Assembly: GCA_902585045.1 (NCBI GenBank)
Contig: CACICB010000004.1
Span: 1 to 64,000 of the forward strand
DNA: 64,000 nt
From: an uncultured Pelagibacteraceae bacterium
GTDB taxonomy: Bacteria > Pseudomonadota > Alphaproteobacteria > Pelagibacterales > Pelagibacteraceae
Direction: 5' to 3'
The position numbers and the translations under genes are program-made. The notes beneath the pieces were generated by a model. That model saw only the letters and a program-made list of their open reading frames with translations. It did not search any database and was not told where the DNA came from. Below, in pieces: positions 41,711-55,514 of the stretch; position 1 is the first letter of the stretch; every line of letters begins with the position of its first letter.

Positions 41711-42940
41711 ATGACTGTAAAAAATAAAAAAATCCTAATAATTATTGGAGGTGGTATTGCGGCCTATAAATCTCTAGATTTGATAAGATTGCTTAAAAAA
41801 AATAATAATGAAGTTAAAACTATATTAACAAAAAGTGGTAAAGAATTTGTAACTCCTCTATCTGTTTCTACTCTGACTAAAAGTAAGACTTTTCAGAACA
41901 TATTTGATAAGGATTCTGAGGTGGAAATAGATCATATTTCATTGTCTAGATGGGCTGACTTAATAATTGTATTACCTACAACTGCAAACTTTATGACGAA
42001 GTTAAGTCTTGGTAGAGCGGAAGATTTAGCAACAACAGTAATTTTAGCATCAAACAAAGATATTTTATTAGTCCCTGCTATGAATGTTAGAATGTGGATA
42101 CACAAGGCAACACAACAAAATGTAAAAATTTTAAGGGATTTTGGATATCTTTTTATAGGACCAGAAAAAGGCGAGATGGCTTGTGGAGAATATGGTGAAG
42201 GCAAAATGTCGAGCCCAAGACAAATTTACTCCTTTATTGAAAAATATTTTAATAAAAAAAATATTATCAAAAGTAAAAATCTAAGAGCCTTAGTAACAGC
42301 TGGACCAACAAGGGAGTACTTGGATCCAGTAAGGTATATTTCTAATGAGTCAAGTGGCAAGCAAGGATTTGAAATAGCAGAAGCATTAAGTAGGTTAGGT
42401 ATAAAGACAACTTTAATTACGGGGCCCTCAAATCTTGCTTCCAGAAAGGATATTAAAACAAAAAAAATAATCACAGCAAATGAAATGTATGAAGAAGTAA
42501 AAAAATGTTTACCAGTAGATATTGCTGTATGTGCAGCTGCAGTAGCAGACTTTAAGCCAATAAAAAAAAATAAGATCAAAATTAAAAAAGACAATATAAA
42601 TTTAAAATCAATTAAATTAGAAAGAAATAGGGATATTGTTGAATTTCTAGGTAAAAACAACAAACACCGGCCAACCTTAGTAATAGGTTTTGCAGCCGAA
42701 ACTGAAAATTTAAATAAAAATGCTTTTTCTAAATTAAAACAAAAAAATTGCGATCTTATAGTTGCAAATGACATTTCCAAAAAAGATAGCGGAATTAATT
42801 CAGATTATAATAGAGTTTCGATAATTGATAATTCAGGGAAAATGAAAGTTATAAAAAAAAATAAAAAAAGTTTTATAGCTAATATAATAGCGGATATAGT
42901 CTTAGATAAACTCTTAATTAATGACAGAAGTTTTAATTAA
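41711..42940 (+). CDS. coaBC: Bifunctional phosphopantothenoylcysteine decarboxylase/phosphopantothenate-cysteine ligase
   Basis: GGGIAAYKSLDLIRLLKK; VPAMNVRMW; TAGPTREYLDPVRYISNESSGKQGFEIAEAL. Confidence 0.95.
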   Translation: MTVKNKKILIIIGGGIAAYKSLDLIRLLKKNNNEVKTILTKSGKEFVTPLSVSTLTKSKTFQNIFDKDSEVEIDHISLSRWADLIIVLPTTANFMTKLSLGRAEDLATTVILASNKDILLVPAMNVRMWIHKATQQNVKILRDFGYLFIGPEKGEMACGEYGEGKMSSPRQIYSFIEKYFNKKNIIKSKNLRALVTAGPTREYLDPVRYISNESSGKQGFEIAEALSRLGIKTTLITGPSNLASRKDIKTKKIITANEMYEEVKKCLPVDIAVCAAAVADFKPIKKNKIKIKKDNINLKSIKLERNRDIVEFLGKNNKHRPTLVIGFAAETENLNKNAFSKLKQKNCDLIVANDISKKDSGINSDYNRVSIIDNSGKMKVIKKNKKSFIANIIADIVLDKLLINDRSFN

Positions 42941-43361
42941 AAGACTGTCAAAAAAAATCGAGCTACCCAAATACGAGACGAATGGTTCATCAGGAATGGA
43001 TCTTTCAGCTAATATTGAAAAACAGATAAAAATAGAGCCAGGAAAAACATCTATAATTCCAACTGGTATATCAGTGTCTATACCTAAAAATTTTGAAATA
43101 CAAATTAGATCAAGATCAGGATTAGCTGCTAAAAGTCAGATATCAGTTCTTAATTCACCTGGGACAATAGACGCCGATTATAGAGGTGAATTAAAGGTGA
43201 TATTAATAAACTTGAGTAATAAGACTTTTGTTGTTGAGAGAGGCTCACGTATCGCTCAAATGGTATTATGCCCTATAGTTAAAGCTAAGTTTAAGGAGGT
43301 GGATAGCCTAGATGATACAGATAGAGGTGTTGGTGGCTTTGGATCCACCGGGTTGAAATAA
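42921..43361 (+). CDS. dut: dUTP diphosphatase
   Basis: GSSGMDLSANI; RSRSGLAAKSQI; GTIDADYRGELKVILIN; GSRIAQMV; RGVGGFGSTG. Confidence 0.97.
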   Translation: MTEVLIKRLSKKIELPKYETNGSSGMDLSANIEKQIKIEPGKTSIIPTGISVSIPKNFEIQIRSRSGLAAKSQISVLNSPGTIDADYRGELKVILINLSNKTFVVERGSRIAQMVLCPIVKAKFKEVDSLDDTDRGVGGFGSTGLK

Positions 43362-43364
43362 TAT

Positions 43365-44108
43365 ATGCAACTAGGATTGAAAGATTTTAAAAGGTTTGAA
43401 AAACAAATAATTCTTAAAAATGTTGGAATAGTTGGACAAAAAAAAATACTAAACGCTAAAATATTAATAGTCGGAATTGGGGGTTTAGGTTGCCCACTTC
43501 TGACTTACTTAGCAGCATCTGGTGTTGGAACGATAGGAATTGTAGATCCAGATAAAGTTGAAATAAGTAATCTAAATCGACAAACGTTATTCACTTCTAG
43601 TGATATAGGAAAATACAAAGTCGATCAGGCTAAATCTAGTATTAATAGAATAAATAATAAAATTAGAATTAAAATTTATAAAAAAAAGATAACTACAAAA
43701 AACGTTAAATCAATAATTAAAGATTTTGATATAATTTGTGATGGTACAGACAACTTTGAGACAAGGTACTTGATTAATGATGAATGTAAAAAAATGAAAA
43801 AAATACTTATTTCTGCAGCAATAAGTAAATTTGACGGCCATTTATACAAGTTTAATTTTAAAAAAAAAACATCCTGTTACAGATGCTTTATGCCAGACAA
43901 GCCCGGTTTGGAAAAAAATTGTGAAGCAGAGGGAATTTTCTCCCCAGTAGCTGGGATTTTGGGATCACTACAAGCAAATGAAGTTTTAAAAACAATTATA
44001 GGATTAAAAAATGGTTTAGATAACCAGATGATGATATTTGACTCAATTAAAATAAATTTAAGAAAAGTAAAATTATCTTTTAATCCTCAATGTAAAAACA
44101 AATGTTAA
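43365..44108 (+). CDS. HesA/MoeB/ThiF family adenylyltransferase
   Basis: ILIVGIGGLGCPLLTYLAASGVGTIGIVDPDKVEISNLNRQTLF; CYRCFMP zinc motif. Confidence 0.9.
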   Translation: MQLGLKDFKRFEKQIILKNVGIVGQKKILNAKILIVGIGGLGCPLLTYLAASGVGTIGIVDPDKVEISNLNRQTLFTSSDIGKYKVDQAKSSINRINNKIRIKIYKKKITTKNVKSIIKDFDIICDGTDNFETRYLINDECKKMKKILISAAISKFDGHLYKFNFKKKTSCYRCFMPDKPGLEKNCEAEGIFSPVAGILGSLQANEVLKTIIGLKNGLDNQMMIFDSIKINLRKVKLSFNPQCKNKC

Positions 44109-44545
44109 AAATTGTTTATATTGTTTTTATTTTTTATTTTTCATTTCAAAGTCTTTTTGCAAATGAATATTTTTTAACTTTAAGAAATGACAAAGTAAAT
44201 CTTAGACAAGGGCCATCTTTCGAATATCCTATAAAACTATTTTACAAAAAGAAATTTTTACCTGTTTTAATTCTAGATAAATTTGAAAATTTTAGAAAAA
44301 TAAGAGATCATGAAAATAATACTGGTTGGATTCATATTTCACAATTATCAAAAAAAAAAGCTGCTATCACAGTTGATAACGATCAACTAATTTTTAAAAA
44401 ACCTTCTATATATTCTAAGCCTTTTGCAATTCTCAAAAAAGGTAGATTATGTAAGATTCAAAAGTGTAAAAATAAATGGTGTAAGATAAGTGTAGAAAAA
44501 TATAAAGGTTGGGTTAAGAAAGATATTTTGTGGGGTCTATTATAA
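44102..44545 (+). CDS. Secreted SH3-domain-containing protein
   Basis: Signal peptide; LRNDKVNLRQGPSFEYPIKLFYKKK...GWIHISQLSKKKAAI. Confidence 0.8.
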   Translation: MLKIVYIVFIFYFSFQSLFANEYFLTLRNDKVNLRQGPSFEYPIKLFYKKKFLPVLILDKFENFRKIRDHENNTGWIHISQLSKKKAAITVDNDQLIFKKPSIYSKPFAILKKGRLCKIQKCKNKWCKISVEKYKGWVKKDILWGLL

Positions 44546-44546
44546 A

Positions 44547-44789
44547 TTATTTTTTATATTTAGATGTCCAGATTTTATCTAGCACGAAATACCAAACCGC
44601 GTTAGCAATCGGCTCAACTATTGCATCTGTTAAAGCGATGATAAACGAAACATTGGATATTAACATTAAAACTGTTATGGCAATTAAAAAATGTCCAATT
44701 GTATAGATTAAAGTTCGTAAAAGAGATCCTTTGTTACTTTGATAAATATCTTTTACAGTAAGATAAATTCCTTTATTGAACTCTGCCAT
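44547..44789 (-). CDS. DUF2061-like membrane protein
   Basis: SLLRTLIYTIGHFLIAITVLML...ALTDAIVEPIANAVWYFVLDKIW. Confidence 0.8.
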   Translation of the reverse strand: MAEFNKGIYLTVKDIYQSNKGSLLRTLIYTIGHFLIAITVLMLISNVSFIIALTDAIVEPIANAVWYFVLDKIWTSKYKK

Positions 44790-45414
44790 TTTTGAACGGA
44801 TTTTCTAAAACACAAGCTACAAGATGTATCCTATCTTGTTCGCCGCCATTAAAGAAATTGTGATATTTGGTGTTATTTGTAATAGTAGCTGATCCGTCAG
44901 CTGGCATATGCTTGCAAACATCCTCTATTACCATCCTACAACCTTTATTAGTTATAATTGGAATATGAAGTCTTGGTTCTGGATCTCTATGCCAACTTAG
45001 AGTTGATCTAGGTTCTTTTAACAATATTCTTACTCTTCCAAGCTTAAAGTGTTTCTTCAAAGTATTATAAACTTCCTCAAAATATGTGTTTTTAAACTCA
45101 GGAACAATTTCTGTATATTTTGATTCATCTATTGCCTTGTCCCTCTCAACTTCTTTGCCTTTTTCATCAGGTATAGTCCAGTAAGTGCCTCTAACATTAT
45201 GACCCTCTGTGGAATTTTTATCGCCTGGGATTTGATTTATAGAAATGGCTCCAAAATTTTTAATGCCTAGAGTATTAAATTTTTTTTTTTTTAATACTAT
45301 GTTTAAATCAGCTTTTAATTTATCAATATCAAATTTTAAATTTGGAACTTTAAAAAAATCGTCTTTTATATTTTGATTTAACTTTTCTAAGTTTTGTGTT
45401 TTTACAATTTCCAT
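44773..45414 (-). CDS. Aspartyl/asparaginyl beta-hydroxylase-like dioxygenase
   Basis: STLSWHRDPEPRLHIPIITNKGCRMVIEDV...NFFNGGEQDRIHLVACV (HxD...H). Confidence 0.7.
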   Translation of the reverse strand: MEIVKTQNLEKLNQNIKDDFFKVPNLKFDIDKLKADLNIVLKKKKFNTLGIKNFGAISINQIPGDKNSTEGHNVRGTYWTIPDEKGKEVERDKAIDESKYTEIVPEFKNTYFEEVYNTLKKHFKLGRVRILLKEPRSTLSWHRDPEPRLHIPIITNKGCRMVIEDVCKHMPADGSATITNNTKYHNFFNGGEQDRIHLVACVLENPFKNGRVQ

Positions 45415-45415
45415 A

Positions 45416-47612
<2,197 letters not shown>

Positions 47613-47634
47613 GTGAAAAACAAGCGACAAACTG

Positions 47635-48042
47635 TCAATTTTTCAGATTTATAAATACCTCTACATTCTTAATTTTTTTGCCATTTGGTGCTTTTGGAAT
47701 TTTTTGAATGATTATATCTTTCGCATTGATGTCTATTAATTCTGAAGTTTCGCTATCATAAAAATGGTGATGGTTTGAAACATTAGTGTCAAAATAAGTT
47801 TTGCTTCCTCTTACTTCAACTTCACTTAAATGTCCGGCTGTTTTAAATGCGTGGACAGTATTATAAATTGTAGCAAGAGCAATTTTAGAAGCCAATTTTT
47901 TGGTCAAAAGTTTGTTTAAACTTTCAACTGTAAAATGGAATGTTTTTTCTCTTTCAAATAAAAATGTAGCTATTTCAACTCTTTGTTTAGTCGGTCTTAA
48001 CCCTGAAGATCTTAATTTTTTTAAAATATCTATTTTTTTCAC
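47635..48042 (-). CDS. irr: Fur-family regulator, Irr type (GTG start)
   Basis: [52 protein letters not shown] with HHH heme/metal motif; adjacent to fabA. Confidence 0.85.
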   Translation of the reverse strand: MKKIDILKKLRSSGLRPTKQRVEIATFLFEREKTFHFTVESLNKLLTKKLASKIALATIYNTVHAFKTAGHLSEVEVRGSKTYFDTNVSNHHHFYDSETSELIDINAKDIIIQKIPKAPNGKKIKNVEVFINLKN

Positions 48043-48060
48043 GTTTTATTTCGCTTTTTG

Positions 48061-48083
48061 ATCTACTTTATAATCATTCTAAA
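48061..48083. promoter_or_regulatory. Candidate Irr/ICE-like operator in the irr/fabA divergent region
   Basis: ATCTACTTTATAATCATTCTAAA; includes imperfect palindrome TTTATAAT-C-ATTCTAAA. Confidence 0.6.
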
Positions 48084-48134
48084 AACAAAATATATATGAA
48101 ACTTTTGCTAAATCAAGTAAAACAATTCTTAATC

Positions 48135-48638
48135 ATGCAAAAAAATAGTTACAATTACGATGAGTTAATTTCATGTGGAGAAGGAAAACTGTTTGGTGAG
48201 GGAAATGCTAAGCTTCCATTACCTCCAATGTTGATGTTTGATAGGATTACAGAAATAAAAAAAGATACAGGTGAATTTAAAAAAGGTTTTATTAAAGCTG
48301 AGCTTGATATTAAAGACAACCTATGGTTTTTTAATTGTCATTTTAAAAAAGACCCAGTTATGCCAGGATGTCTTGGCTTAGATGCTATGTGGCAGTTAGT
48401 TGGATTTTATTTAGGCTGGATAGGTGAGCCAGGAAAGGGTAGAGCTTTAGGGGTAAATTCTGTAAAATTCACAGGTGAGGTGTTAAAAAATATTAAAATG
48501 GCGACTTACGAAATAAATATGAAGAGAATTTTAAAAAAAGAAGGCACTGCTGTTGGATTAGCTAATGGTATTTTGAGTGCAGATGGTAAGATAATTTACA
48601 CTGCAGAAAACCTAAAGGTGGGATTATTTAAATCATGA
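48135..48638 (+). CDS. fabA: 3-hydroxydecanoyl-ACP dehydratase/isomerase FabA (upstream ATG at 48096 also possible)
   Basis: [59 protein letters not shown]. Confidence 0.95.
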   Translation: MQKNSYNYDELISCGEGKLFGEGNAKLPLPPMLMFDRITEIKKDTGEFKKGFIKAELDIKDNLWFFNCHFKKDPVMPGCLGLDAMWQLVGFYLGWIGEPGKGRALGVNSVKFTGEVLKNIKMATYEINMKRILKKEGTAVGLANGILSADGKIIYTAENLKVGLFKS

Positions 48639-49852
48639 AAAGAGTTGTTGTTACTGGAATAGGAGTAGTTTCTTGTTTAGGAAATAATCAAGACGAAGTT
48701 TACAAGTCGTTACTAAATGCAAAATCAGGGATTACATTTTCTGAAGAATACAAAGAATATAATTTGAAAAGTCATGTCCATGGAAAACCAAATATTAAAC
48801 TAGAAGATTATGTAGACAGAAAATTTATAAGGTTTATGGGGCCAGGGTCTGCTTATAACTACGTTTCCATGAATGAAGCTGTAAAAGACTCTGGTCTTGA
48901 GGAAAAAGATATAAGCAATGTAACAACCGGAATGATTATGGGATCTGGCGGCCCTTCAATAGAAAACGTTATATTAGCAGCAGACAAGACTAGAGAAAAA
49001 AGCCCTAAAAGAATGGGCCCTTTTGTAGTTCCACGCACAATGTCGAGTACAGCTTCAGCAACTCTTGCAGTACCTTTTAAAATAAAAGGAGTTAATTATA
49101 CAATTAGTTCAGCATGTGCAACTAGCGGACATTGTATTGGTAACGCTATGGAATTAATTCAATTAGGAAAACAAAAAATTATTTTTGCGGGTGGCAGTGA
49201 TGAAGTTCATTTTGCGATGACTGCAATGTTTGATGCTATGACAGCATTGTCATCAAAATATAATGATACCCCTGAAAAAGCGTCTAGGCCTTACGATAAA
49301 ACACGAGATGGTTTCGTTATCTCAGGTGGTGGGGGTGTTTTAGTTTTAGAAGAATATGAACACGCAAAAGCAAGAGGTGCAAAAATTTATGCGGAATTAA
49401 CAGGCTACGGTGCAACATCAGATGGTTATGATATGGTTGCTCCATCTGGAGAGGGAGCGGTACGATGTATGAAGATGGCATTGAGCACCGCAAAAAATAA
49501 AATTGATTATATAAATACTCACGGGACATCAACACCTGTTGGCGATATAACTGAATTAAAAGCTGTTGGTGAGGTATTTAACAACTACAAACCTAAAATA
49601 AGCTCTACTAAATCTCTTGCTGGACATTCTCTTGGAGCTACTTCAGCCCATGAAGCTATTTACAGTTTAATAATGATGAAAAATAATTTTATTGCAGCAT
49701 CTGCAAATATAAATGATATGGATGACGAGGCAAAGAAATATCCAATTGTAACCAAAGTTGAAAAAAACATAAATCTAAACGCAGTAATGTCTAATAGTTT
49801 TGGTTTTGGTGGAACTAATGCTACTTTGGTATTTGAAAAGGTAAAACCATGA
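48635..49852 (+). CDS. fabB: Beta-ketoacyl-ACP synthase I
   Basis: [64 protein letters not shown]. Confidence 0.95.
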   Translation: MKRVVVTGIGVVSCLGNNQDEVYKSLLNAKSGITFSEEYKEYNLKSHVHGKPNIKLEDYVDRKFIRFMGPGSAYNYVSMNEAVKDSGLEEKDISNVTTGMIMGSGGPSIENVILAADKTREKSPKRMGPFVVPRTMSSTASATLAVPFKIKGVNYTISSACATSGHCIGNAMELIQLGKQKIIFAGGSDEVHFAMTAMFDAMTALSSKYNDTPEKASRPYDKTRDGFVISGGGGVLVLEEYEHAKARGAKIYAELTGYGATSDGYDMVAPSGEGAVRCMKMALSTAKNKIDYINTHGTSTPVGDITELKAVGEVFNNYKPKISSTKSLAGHSLGATSAHEAIYSLIMMKNNFIAASANINDMDDEAKKYPIVTKVEKNINLNAVMSNSFGFGGTNATLVFEKVKP

Positions 49853-50634
49853 GTTTAATGAAAGGAAAAAAAGGTCTTATAATGGGCGTTGCTAATGAAC
49901 GATCAATAGCTTGGGGTATATCTCAAAAACTTGCAGATGCAGGTGCAGAATTAGCCTTTACATATCTAGGTGACGCATTGAAGAAAAGAGTTGTGCCTTT
50001 GGCAGAAAAGCTAAATTCAAATGTAACATTTAGCTGCGACGTGGAGAAAAAAGAAGAAGTTATAAAACTTTTCGAAGATGTAAAATCAAAATGGGGCGAA
50101 ATAGATTTTGTAGTACACGCAGTTGCATTTTCAGATAAATCAGAGTTATCTGGTGAATATTTAAATACCACAAGAGAAAATTTTCTAAAAAGTATGCTTA
50201 TTTCTTGTTTCTCATTCACTGAGGTATCTAAAGAAGCTGCAAAGATAATGAGAGAAGGAGGGAGTCTACTAACACTTACCTACGAGTCTTCTAAGGCAAT
50301 ACCTAATTATAATGTAATGGGAGTTTGCAAATCTGCTTTAGAGGCAAGTGTAAAATACTTAGCTAGAGATCTTGGTAAAAATAAAATTAGAGTAAATGCA
50401 ATCAGCGCAGGTCCTATCAAAACTTTAGCTGCTTCTGCCATTGGAGATGCAAAATTTTTATATAAATGGAATGAAGATCATTCTTTTTTAAAAAGAAATG
50501 TAGATATTCACGATGTAGGTAATTCTGCTTTATATTTGCTTAGTAATTTAGCGGCAGGAGTAACTGGTGAAATTCATTATGTTGATGCAGGATATAATAA
50601 AGTAGGAATGCCAGATCCTAAAAATATGGCTTAA
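49849..50634 (+). CDS. fabI: Enoyl-ACP reductase (NADH) FabI
   Basis: [70 protein letters not shown]. Confidence 0.95.
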   Translation: MSLMKGKKGLIMGVANERSIAWGISQKLADAGAELAFTYLGDALKKRVVPLAEKLNSNVTFSCDVEKKEEVIKLFEDVKSKWGEIDFVVHAVAFSDKSELSGEYLNTTRENFLKSMLISCFSFTEVSKEAAKIMREGGSLLTLTYESSKAIPNYNVMGVCKSALEASVKYLARDLGKNKIRVNAISAGPIKTLAASAIGDAKFLYKWNEDHSFLKRNVDIHDVGNSALYLLSNLAAGVTGEIHYVDAGYNKVGMPDPKNMA

Positions 50635-52703
50635 GCTGAAGCTTGTTTCATTGATAATTTAACTTTTCCTCTATCGAAACCAACAACTTTAACTGAAACT
50701 TCATCACCTTCTTTTACAATATCTCCAACTTTTGCAACTCGTTTGTCGGCAAGCTCAGAAATATGTACAAGGCCGTCTTGCTTTCCTAAAAAGTTTACAA
50801 AAGCTCCGAATTCCATAATTTTTACTACTTTGCCTTTATAAATTTTACCCATCTCCGGTTTAGCTATTAAATTTTTAATAAAATCAATAGCTTTGTTTCT
50901 TGAAGCCTCGTCTGGTGCTGCAACAGTTACTTCACCTGTATCTTTAACATCAACTTTAGCTCCTGAGGTCTCAACAATTTCTCTAATTGTTGCTCCTCCT
51001 TTGCCAATTACTGTGGCTATATCTTTTTTATCAACTTTTATTGTTTCCATTTTAGGAGTGTGTTTTGAAAACTCTTTTCTAGAAGTTTTTATAGCTTTAT
51101 TCATTTCGCCTAAAATATGCTCTCTTCCTTCTTTAGCTTGATCTAAAGCTTTTTCCATTATTTCAAATGTTATACCTGTAATTTTAATATCCATTTGAAG
51201 TGAAGTAATTCCATTTTTTGTACCGGCTACTTTAAAATCCATATCTCCTAAATGATCCTCGTCTCCCAAAATGTCAGAGAGGACTGAAAAATCTTCACCT
51301 TCTTTAATTAATCCCATCGCAATTCCAGCAACAGGTTCTTTTATAGGAACTCCTGCATCCATTAATGATAAAGAAGTTCCGCAAACTGTAGCCATCGATG
51401 AGGAACCATTAGACTCCGTTATTTCTGAAACTACTCTTAATGTATACGGAAAATTTTCTTTTTTTGGCAAAGATGAGTTTATTGCTCTCCAAGCAAGTTT
51501 TCCATGTCCAATTTCTCTTCTACCTGTGCCTATTCTACCGCATTCTCCAACTGAAAATGGAGGGAAATTATAATGTAACATAAAGTTTGATCTCTGCATG
51601 CCCTCGAGACTTTCTAGTCTTTGTTCATCATCCGTCATTCCAAGTGTGGTGACAACTAGAGCTTGGGTTTCACCTCTAGTGAAAAGAGCAGAACCGTGGG
51701 TTCTCGGTAAAACACCTACTTCACATTTTATTTGTCTAACATCTGCTAGACCTCGTCCGTCAATTCTTTTCTTTTCTTTTAAAATAGCAGTTCTGACAAT
51801 ATCCTTTTCTAAAGATTTTAACTGACTCATTGCTTGATTTTCAGTAACAGCTTCATCCTCCGCAAACATTTCTTTACATTGAGTTTCTATTTCAGAAATT
51901 GCTGTAGATCTTTTTTTCTTATCAATTTCTTTAAATGCACTTCTTAAACCACTTTCAAATTTCTCAGCTATCTTCTTTTTGATTTCGGAGTGATCTACCT
52001 CTTCAACTTCCCACTTTGGCTTTCCAGCTTTCTTTGCTAGTTTTTCTATTGCTTCAATTATCGGCACAAAGTTTTCATGTCCAAATTTCACAGCATCTAA
52101 CATGACTTTTTCGGATAATCCCGATGTTTCTGACTCAACCATCAAAACTGCGTCTTTTGTTCCAGCTACTACAAGATCTAATTCAGACTCTTTAAGCTGT
52201 TCCACTGAAGGATTTAATAAATACTTTCCATTTTTGTATCCAACTCTACTCGCAGCTATAGGTCCCATAAATGGTAACCCCGATATAGCTAAAGCAGCTG
52301 AAGAAGCAATAATTGATAAAATGTCTGGTTGATTTTCACTATCATAAGATAAAACTGTAGGTAATACTTGCACCTCATTCATGAAACTTGATGGAAACAG
52401 AGGTCTTATTGGTCTATCTATTAATCTAGAAATTAGAGTTTCAGCTTCAGTAGGTCTTGCTTCTCTTTTAAAATATCCTCCTGGTATTTTTCCAGCAGCA
52501 TAGTATTTTTCTTGATAATTTACCGATAGAGGAAAGTAATCTTGTCCTTCAGCAATTTTTTTTGCGCCAACAGCCGTCGCAATCACAACCGTTTCCCCTA
52601 AAGTTGCAATAATTGCTCCATCTGCTTGACGTGCAATTTTACCAGTCTCTAAAGTTAATTTTTTACCATTAATCTCTAATTCCTCTTTCTCTATATTAAA
52701 CAT
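50631..52703 (-). CDS. pnp: Polyribonucleotide nucleotidyltransferase (PNPase)
   Basis: [55 protein letters not shown] domain [13 protein letters not shown]1 domain [19 protein letters not shown]. Confidence 0.97.
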   Translation of the reverse strand: MFNIEKEELEINGKKLTLETGKIARQADGAIIATLGETVVIATAVGAKKIAEGQDYFPLSVNYQEKYYAAGKIPGGYFKREARPTEAETLISRLIDRPIRPLFPSSFMNEVQVLPTVLSYDSENQPDILSIIASSAALAISGLPFMGPIAASRVGYKNGKYLLNPSVEQLKESELDLVVAGTKDAVLMVESETSGLSEKVMLDAVKFGHENFVPIIEAIEKLAKKAGKPKWEVEEVDHSEIKKKIAEKFESGLRSAFKEIDKKKRSTAISEIETQCKEMFAEDEAVTENQAMSQLKSLEKDIVRTAILKEKKRIDGRGLADVRQIKCEVGVLPRTHGSALFTRGETQALVVTTLGMTDDEQRLESLEGMQRSNFMLHYNFPPFSVGECGRIGTGRREIGHGKLAWRAINSSLPKKENFPYTLRVVSEITESNGSSSMATVCGTSLSLMDAGVPIKEPVAGIAMGLIKEGEDFSVLSDILGDEDHLGDMDFKVAGTKNGITSLQMDIKITGITFEIMEKALDQAKEGREHILGEMNKAIKTSRKEFSKHTPKMETIKVDKKDIATVIGKGGATIREIVETSGAKVDVKDTGEVTVAAPDEASRNKAIDFIKNLIAKPEMGKIYKGKVVKIMEFGAFVNFLGKQDGLVHISELADKRVAKVGDIVKEGDEVSVKVVGFDRGKVKLSMKQASA

Positions 52704-52963
52704 TATTTCCTTAAATTAAGTTGCTTTATCACACTTTGGTAAGATTCATTATTTTTCTTTTTTAAGTATGCTAAAAGTTTTTTTCGTTTATTAACTGATT
52801 TTGTTAGGCCAATAGTAGAGTGCTTATCTTTCTTGAATTTTTTAAAATGTTCCGAGAGTTTTGCAATTTTATCTGTAAGCAATCCAATTTGAATTTCTGT
52901 AGACCCAACATCATTCTTGTTTATAGCTAGAGATTTAATTATATCTTTTTTTTTCTTTATCAT
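52703..52963 (-). CDS. rpsO: 30S ribosomal protein S15
   Basis: [56 protein letters not shown]. Confidence 0.95.
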   Translation of the reverse strand: MIKKKKDIIKSLAINKNDVGSTEIQIGLLTDKIAKLSEHFKKFKKDKHSTIGLTKSVNKRKKLLAYLKKKNNESYQSVIKQLNLRK

Positions 52964-53336
52964 TATGTTTATTTTCTTTAATAATTTTTTCGATCTTTTC
53001 AGCGTATTCAAATGAGTTATCTTCAACAAAAGTGAGCTTAGGAAGAAACTTAATATCTAGCCTTTTCGACAGCGCTTTTCTAACAAGATGCGAGTACTCA
53101 GTCAAGATTTTTACAATTTCTTTCATATCTGTTCCACCTAAAGGAATTACGTAAACTCTTGCTGTTTTGAGGTCCGGAGTCATCCTGACCTCTGTAACTG
53201 TAATTAATTTAGTATTGATTAAAGGTATTTTTGCTTCATTTCTTAGAAAGAGTTGTCCCAGATTTTGTTTTACAAGCTCCCCTACTCGTAATTGTCTTTG
53301 ACTAAATGCTCTTTGAGTAGTTTGATTAACCATCAT
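52935..53336 (-). CDS. rbfA: Ribosome-binding factor A
   Basis: RQLRVGELVKQNLGQLFLR; VTEVRMTPDLKTARVYVIPLGG; RLDIKFLPKLTFVEDNSFEYAEKIEKII. Confidence 0.93.
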   Translation of the reverse strand: MMVNQTTQRAFSQRQLRVGELVKQNLGQLFLRNEAKIPLINTKLITVTEVRMTPDLKTARVYVIPLGGTDMKEIVKILTEYSHLVRKALSKRLDIKFLPKLTFVEDNSFEYAEKIEKIIKENKHNDKEKKRYN

Positions 53337-55510
53337 ATTGACCTTTGTATTTTTTCAGACAAATAAGATTCGATTACATCTTTTTCTTTGAAGTCTATAA
53401 AATCTTTTATACTGATTCCGCACTCTAAACCAGTGCCTACTTCTTTCACCTGATTTTTTTCTCTAAATAAAGTTAAAATTTCACCATTATACACAACGGT
53501 ACCATCTCGAATTACTCTTGCTTTTGATTTACTTTTTATTTCCCCACTTATTACTTTCGAACCAGCTATTTTTCCTGCACTTGAAACTTTAAAAATCTTT
53601 TGAATTTCAGCGCTTCCTAATACTGTCTCCTTAATATCTGGTGTAAGAAGTCCAGATAAAGATTTTTCGATATAATCTAATGCTTCGTAAATAATATTAA
53701 AAAATTTTATTTCTATCTTTTCTTTGTCTGCTAATTTTTTCGCTTCTCTGTTAGGTTTAACATTAAATCCAACTAGAATAGCATTAGAAGCTTTTGCCAA
53801 TGAAACATCTGTTTCATTGATCATACCAATGTCTGATAGGATAATATTTGCCTCAACTTCTTCATGCTTAATTTTATCGATTGCCATTTTTAATGCTTCG
53901 CTTGAGCCTTGAACATCAGACTTGATTATTATATTAAGCTCATCTTTATTTTTAATGTTATCAAAAAGAGTTGTTTTATCTTTTGCTATTAATTTATTTT
54001 TAACATTATCATCTTGTTTAATTTTTGAAATTTCTTTCGCTGCTTCTTCGTCTTGAGTAACCAAGAATTCAGCTCCAGCATATGCTGAACTGTTCATTCC
54101 TAAAATTTCAACTGGCATAGAAGGTAAGGCCTCATCTATCATTTCTCCCTCATAATTTATCATAGCTCTAATTTTTCCCCATGTGTTACCACAGACAAAA
54201 TAATCTCCTTTTTTTAATTTACCATTACTTATTAAAACAGTAGAAACTGGACCTTTCCCTTTATCTATTTTTGACTCTATTACAACTCCACTTGCTTTTT
54301 CTGAATATGATGCCTTTAAGTCAAGTATTTCAGATTGAAGTAGAATGCTCTCTTTAAGTTTATCCAAATTTTGTTTTTTTAGTGCGGAGACTTCAACGAA
54401 AAGAGTATCGCCACTTAATTCTTCGGCTATTAATTCATATTGCATCATTTCATTTTTAATTTTACTAATATTTTTTTCAGGTAAATCACATTTGTTTATT
54501 GCTACAATGATAGGTACTTTTGCGGCCTTAGCATGTTTAATAGCTTCAACTGTCTGTGGTTTAATTCCGTCATCAGCAGCTACGACTAAAACTACTATAT
54601 CAGTTATTTTTGAACCTCTTGCTCTCATTTCAGTAAAGGCAGCATGACCAGGAGTATCAATAAAAGTAATCAATTTATTATCATTTGTTTTGACTTGATA
54701 AGCTCCAATATGTTGTGTGATTCCGCCATGTTCTCCGGAAACTATATTGCTTTGACGCAAAGAGTCTAATAATGAAGTTTTTCCGTGATCAACGTGCCCC
54801 ATAATTGTTACAACTGGGGGTCTATTTTTTACTTCTCCTGAAAAACTTTCTTTTTGTTTTTCACCTTTGACTGCTATTTTATCTTCTAAGATAGGTTTGT
54901 GGCCAAATTCTTTTACAATGTATTCTGCAGTATCCTTATCAATATTGTGATTTATAGTTGCAACAACTTTCATGTTGAATAAAAATTTTATAATTTCACT
55001 AGATTTCTCAGCCATTCGATTTGATAATTCTTGAATAGTTATTTGTTCAGGGATTTTTACTTCTTTAACAACTTTTTTAAATTCTTTTTTTTCTTCTCCC
55101 TCTGGCTTATTTTTTTTCTCTTTCATTCTAGCTCTTTTTACAGATGCTAAACTTCTCTGTTTTATCTCAATTTCCTCAACATTCAAAGCTCTTGACACAG
55201 TTAGCTTAAAGTCTCTTTTGTCTACAGGTCCTTTCAATTTTAGTTTGCTTTTTCCAGCTGGTTTATTGTCTTTTTTAATAAAATCTTTTGTTGCTTGTTG
55301 TTCAATAAATTTTCTAGCGAAATTTTTCTTTTTATTCTCTTGGTTTAAATTAGTATTTTGATTATTCGACCTATTAGCTTTAATTGTTTTAAAGGGCTTT
55401 TTCTTCTCTACAAAAAAAGATTTTTTTCCTGATGTAGATATTGAACTTGTATCAATTTTTTTTTTTAAATTAGATGAGATAGTTAGTGTTTTTTTTTTAT
55501 CTTTTTCCAT
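53333..55510 (-). CDS. infB: Translation initiation factor IF-2
   Basis: PPVVTIMGHVDHGKTSLLDSLRQ; GGITQHIGAYQV; DTPGHAAFTEMRARG; NKCDLPEKN. Confidence 0.97.
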   Translation of the reverse strand: MEKDKKKTLTISSNLKKKIDTSSISTSGKKSFFVEKKKPFKTIKANRSNNQNTNLNQENKKKNFARKFIEQQATKDFIKKDNKPAGKSKLKLKGPVDKRDFKLTVSRALNVEEIEIKQRSLASVKRARMKEKKNKPEGEEKKEFKKVVKEVKIPEQITIQELSNRMAEKSSEIIKFLFNMKVVATINHNIDKDTAEYIVKEFGHKPILEDKIAVKGEKQKESFSGEVKNRPPVVTIMGHVDHGKTSLLDSLRQSNIVSGEHGGITQHIGAYQVKTNDNKLITFIDTPGHAAFTEMRARGSKITDIVVLVVAADDGIKPQTVEAIKHAKAAKVPIIVAINKCDLPEKNISKIKNEMMQYELIAEELSGDTLFVEVSALKKQNLDKLKESILLQSEILDLKASYSEKASGVVIESKIDKGKGPVSTVLISNGKLKKGDYFVCGNTWGKIRAMINYEGEMIDEALPSMPVEILGMNSSAYAGAEFLVTQDEEAAKEISKIKQDDNVKNKLIAKDKTTLFDNIKNKDELNIIIKSDVQGSSEALKMAIDKIKHEEVEANIILSDIGMINETDVSLAKASNAILVGFNVKPNREAKKLADKEKIEIKFFNIIYEALDYIEKSLSGLLTPDIKETVLGSAEIQKIFKVSSAGKIAGSKVISGEIKSKSKARVIRDGTVVYNGEILTLFREKNQVKEVGTGLECGISIKDFIDFKEKDVIESYLSEKIQRSI

Positions 55511-55514
55511 AACA

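Noticed and set aside
42226-42780. 184-aa ORF antisense to coaBC
   Set aside because: The sense strand clearly encodes CoaBC; the antisense ORF has no recognisable domain and is expected by chance from Lys/Ile-rich AT-biased coding sequence
50893-52332. Plus-strand ORFs opposite pnp
   Set aside because: Antisense shadow ORFs; PNPase reading is unequivocal
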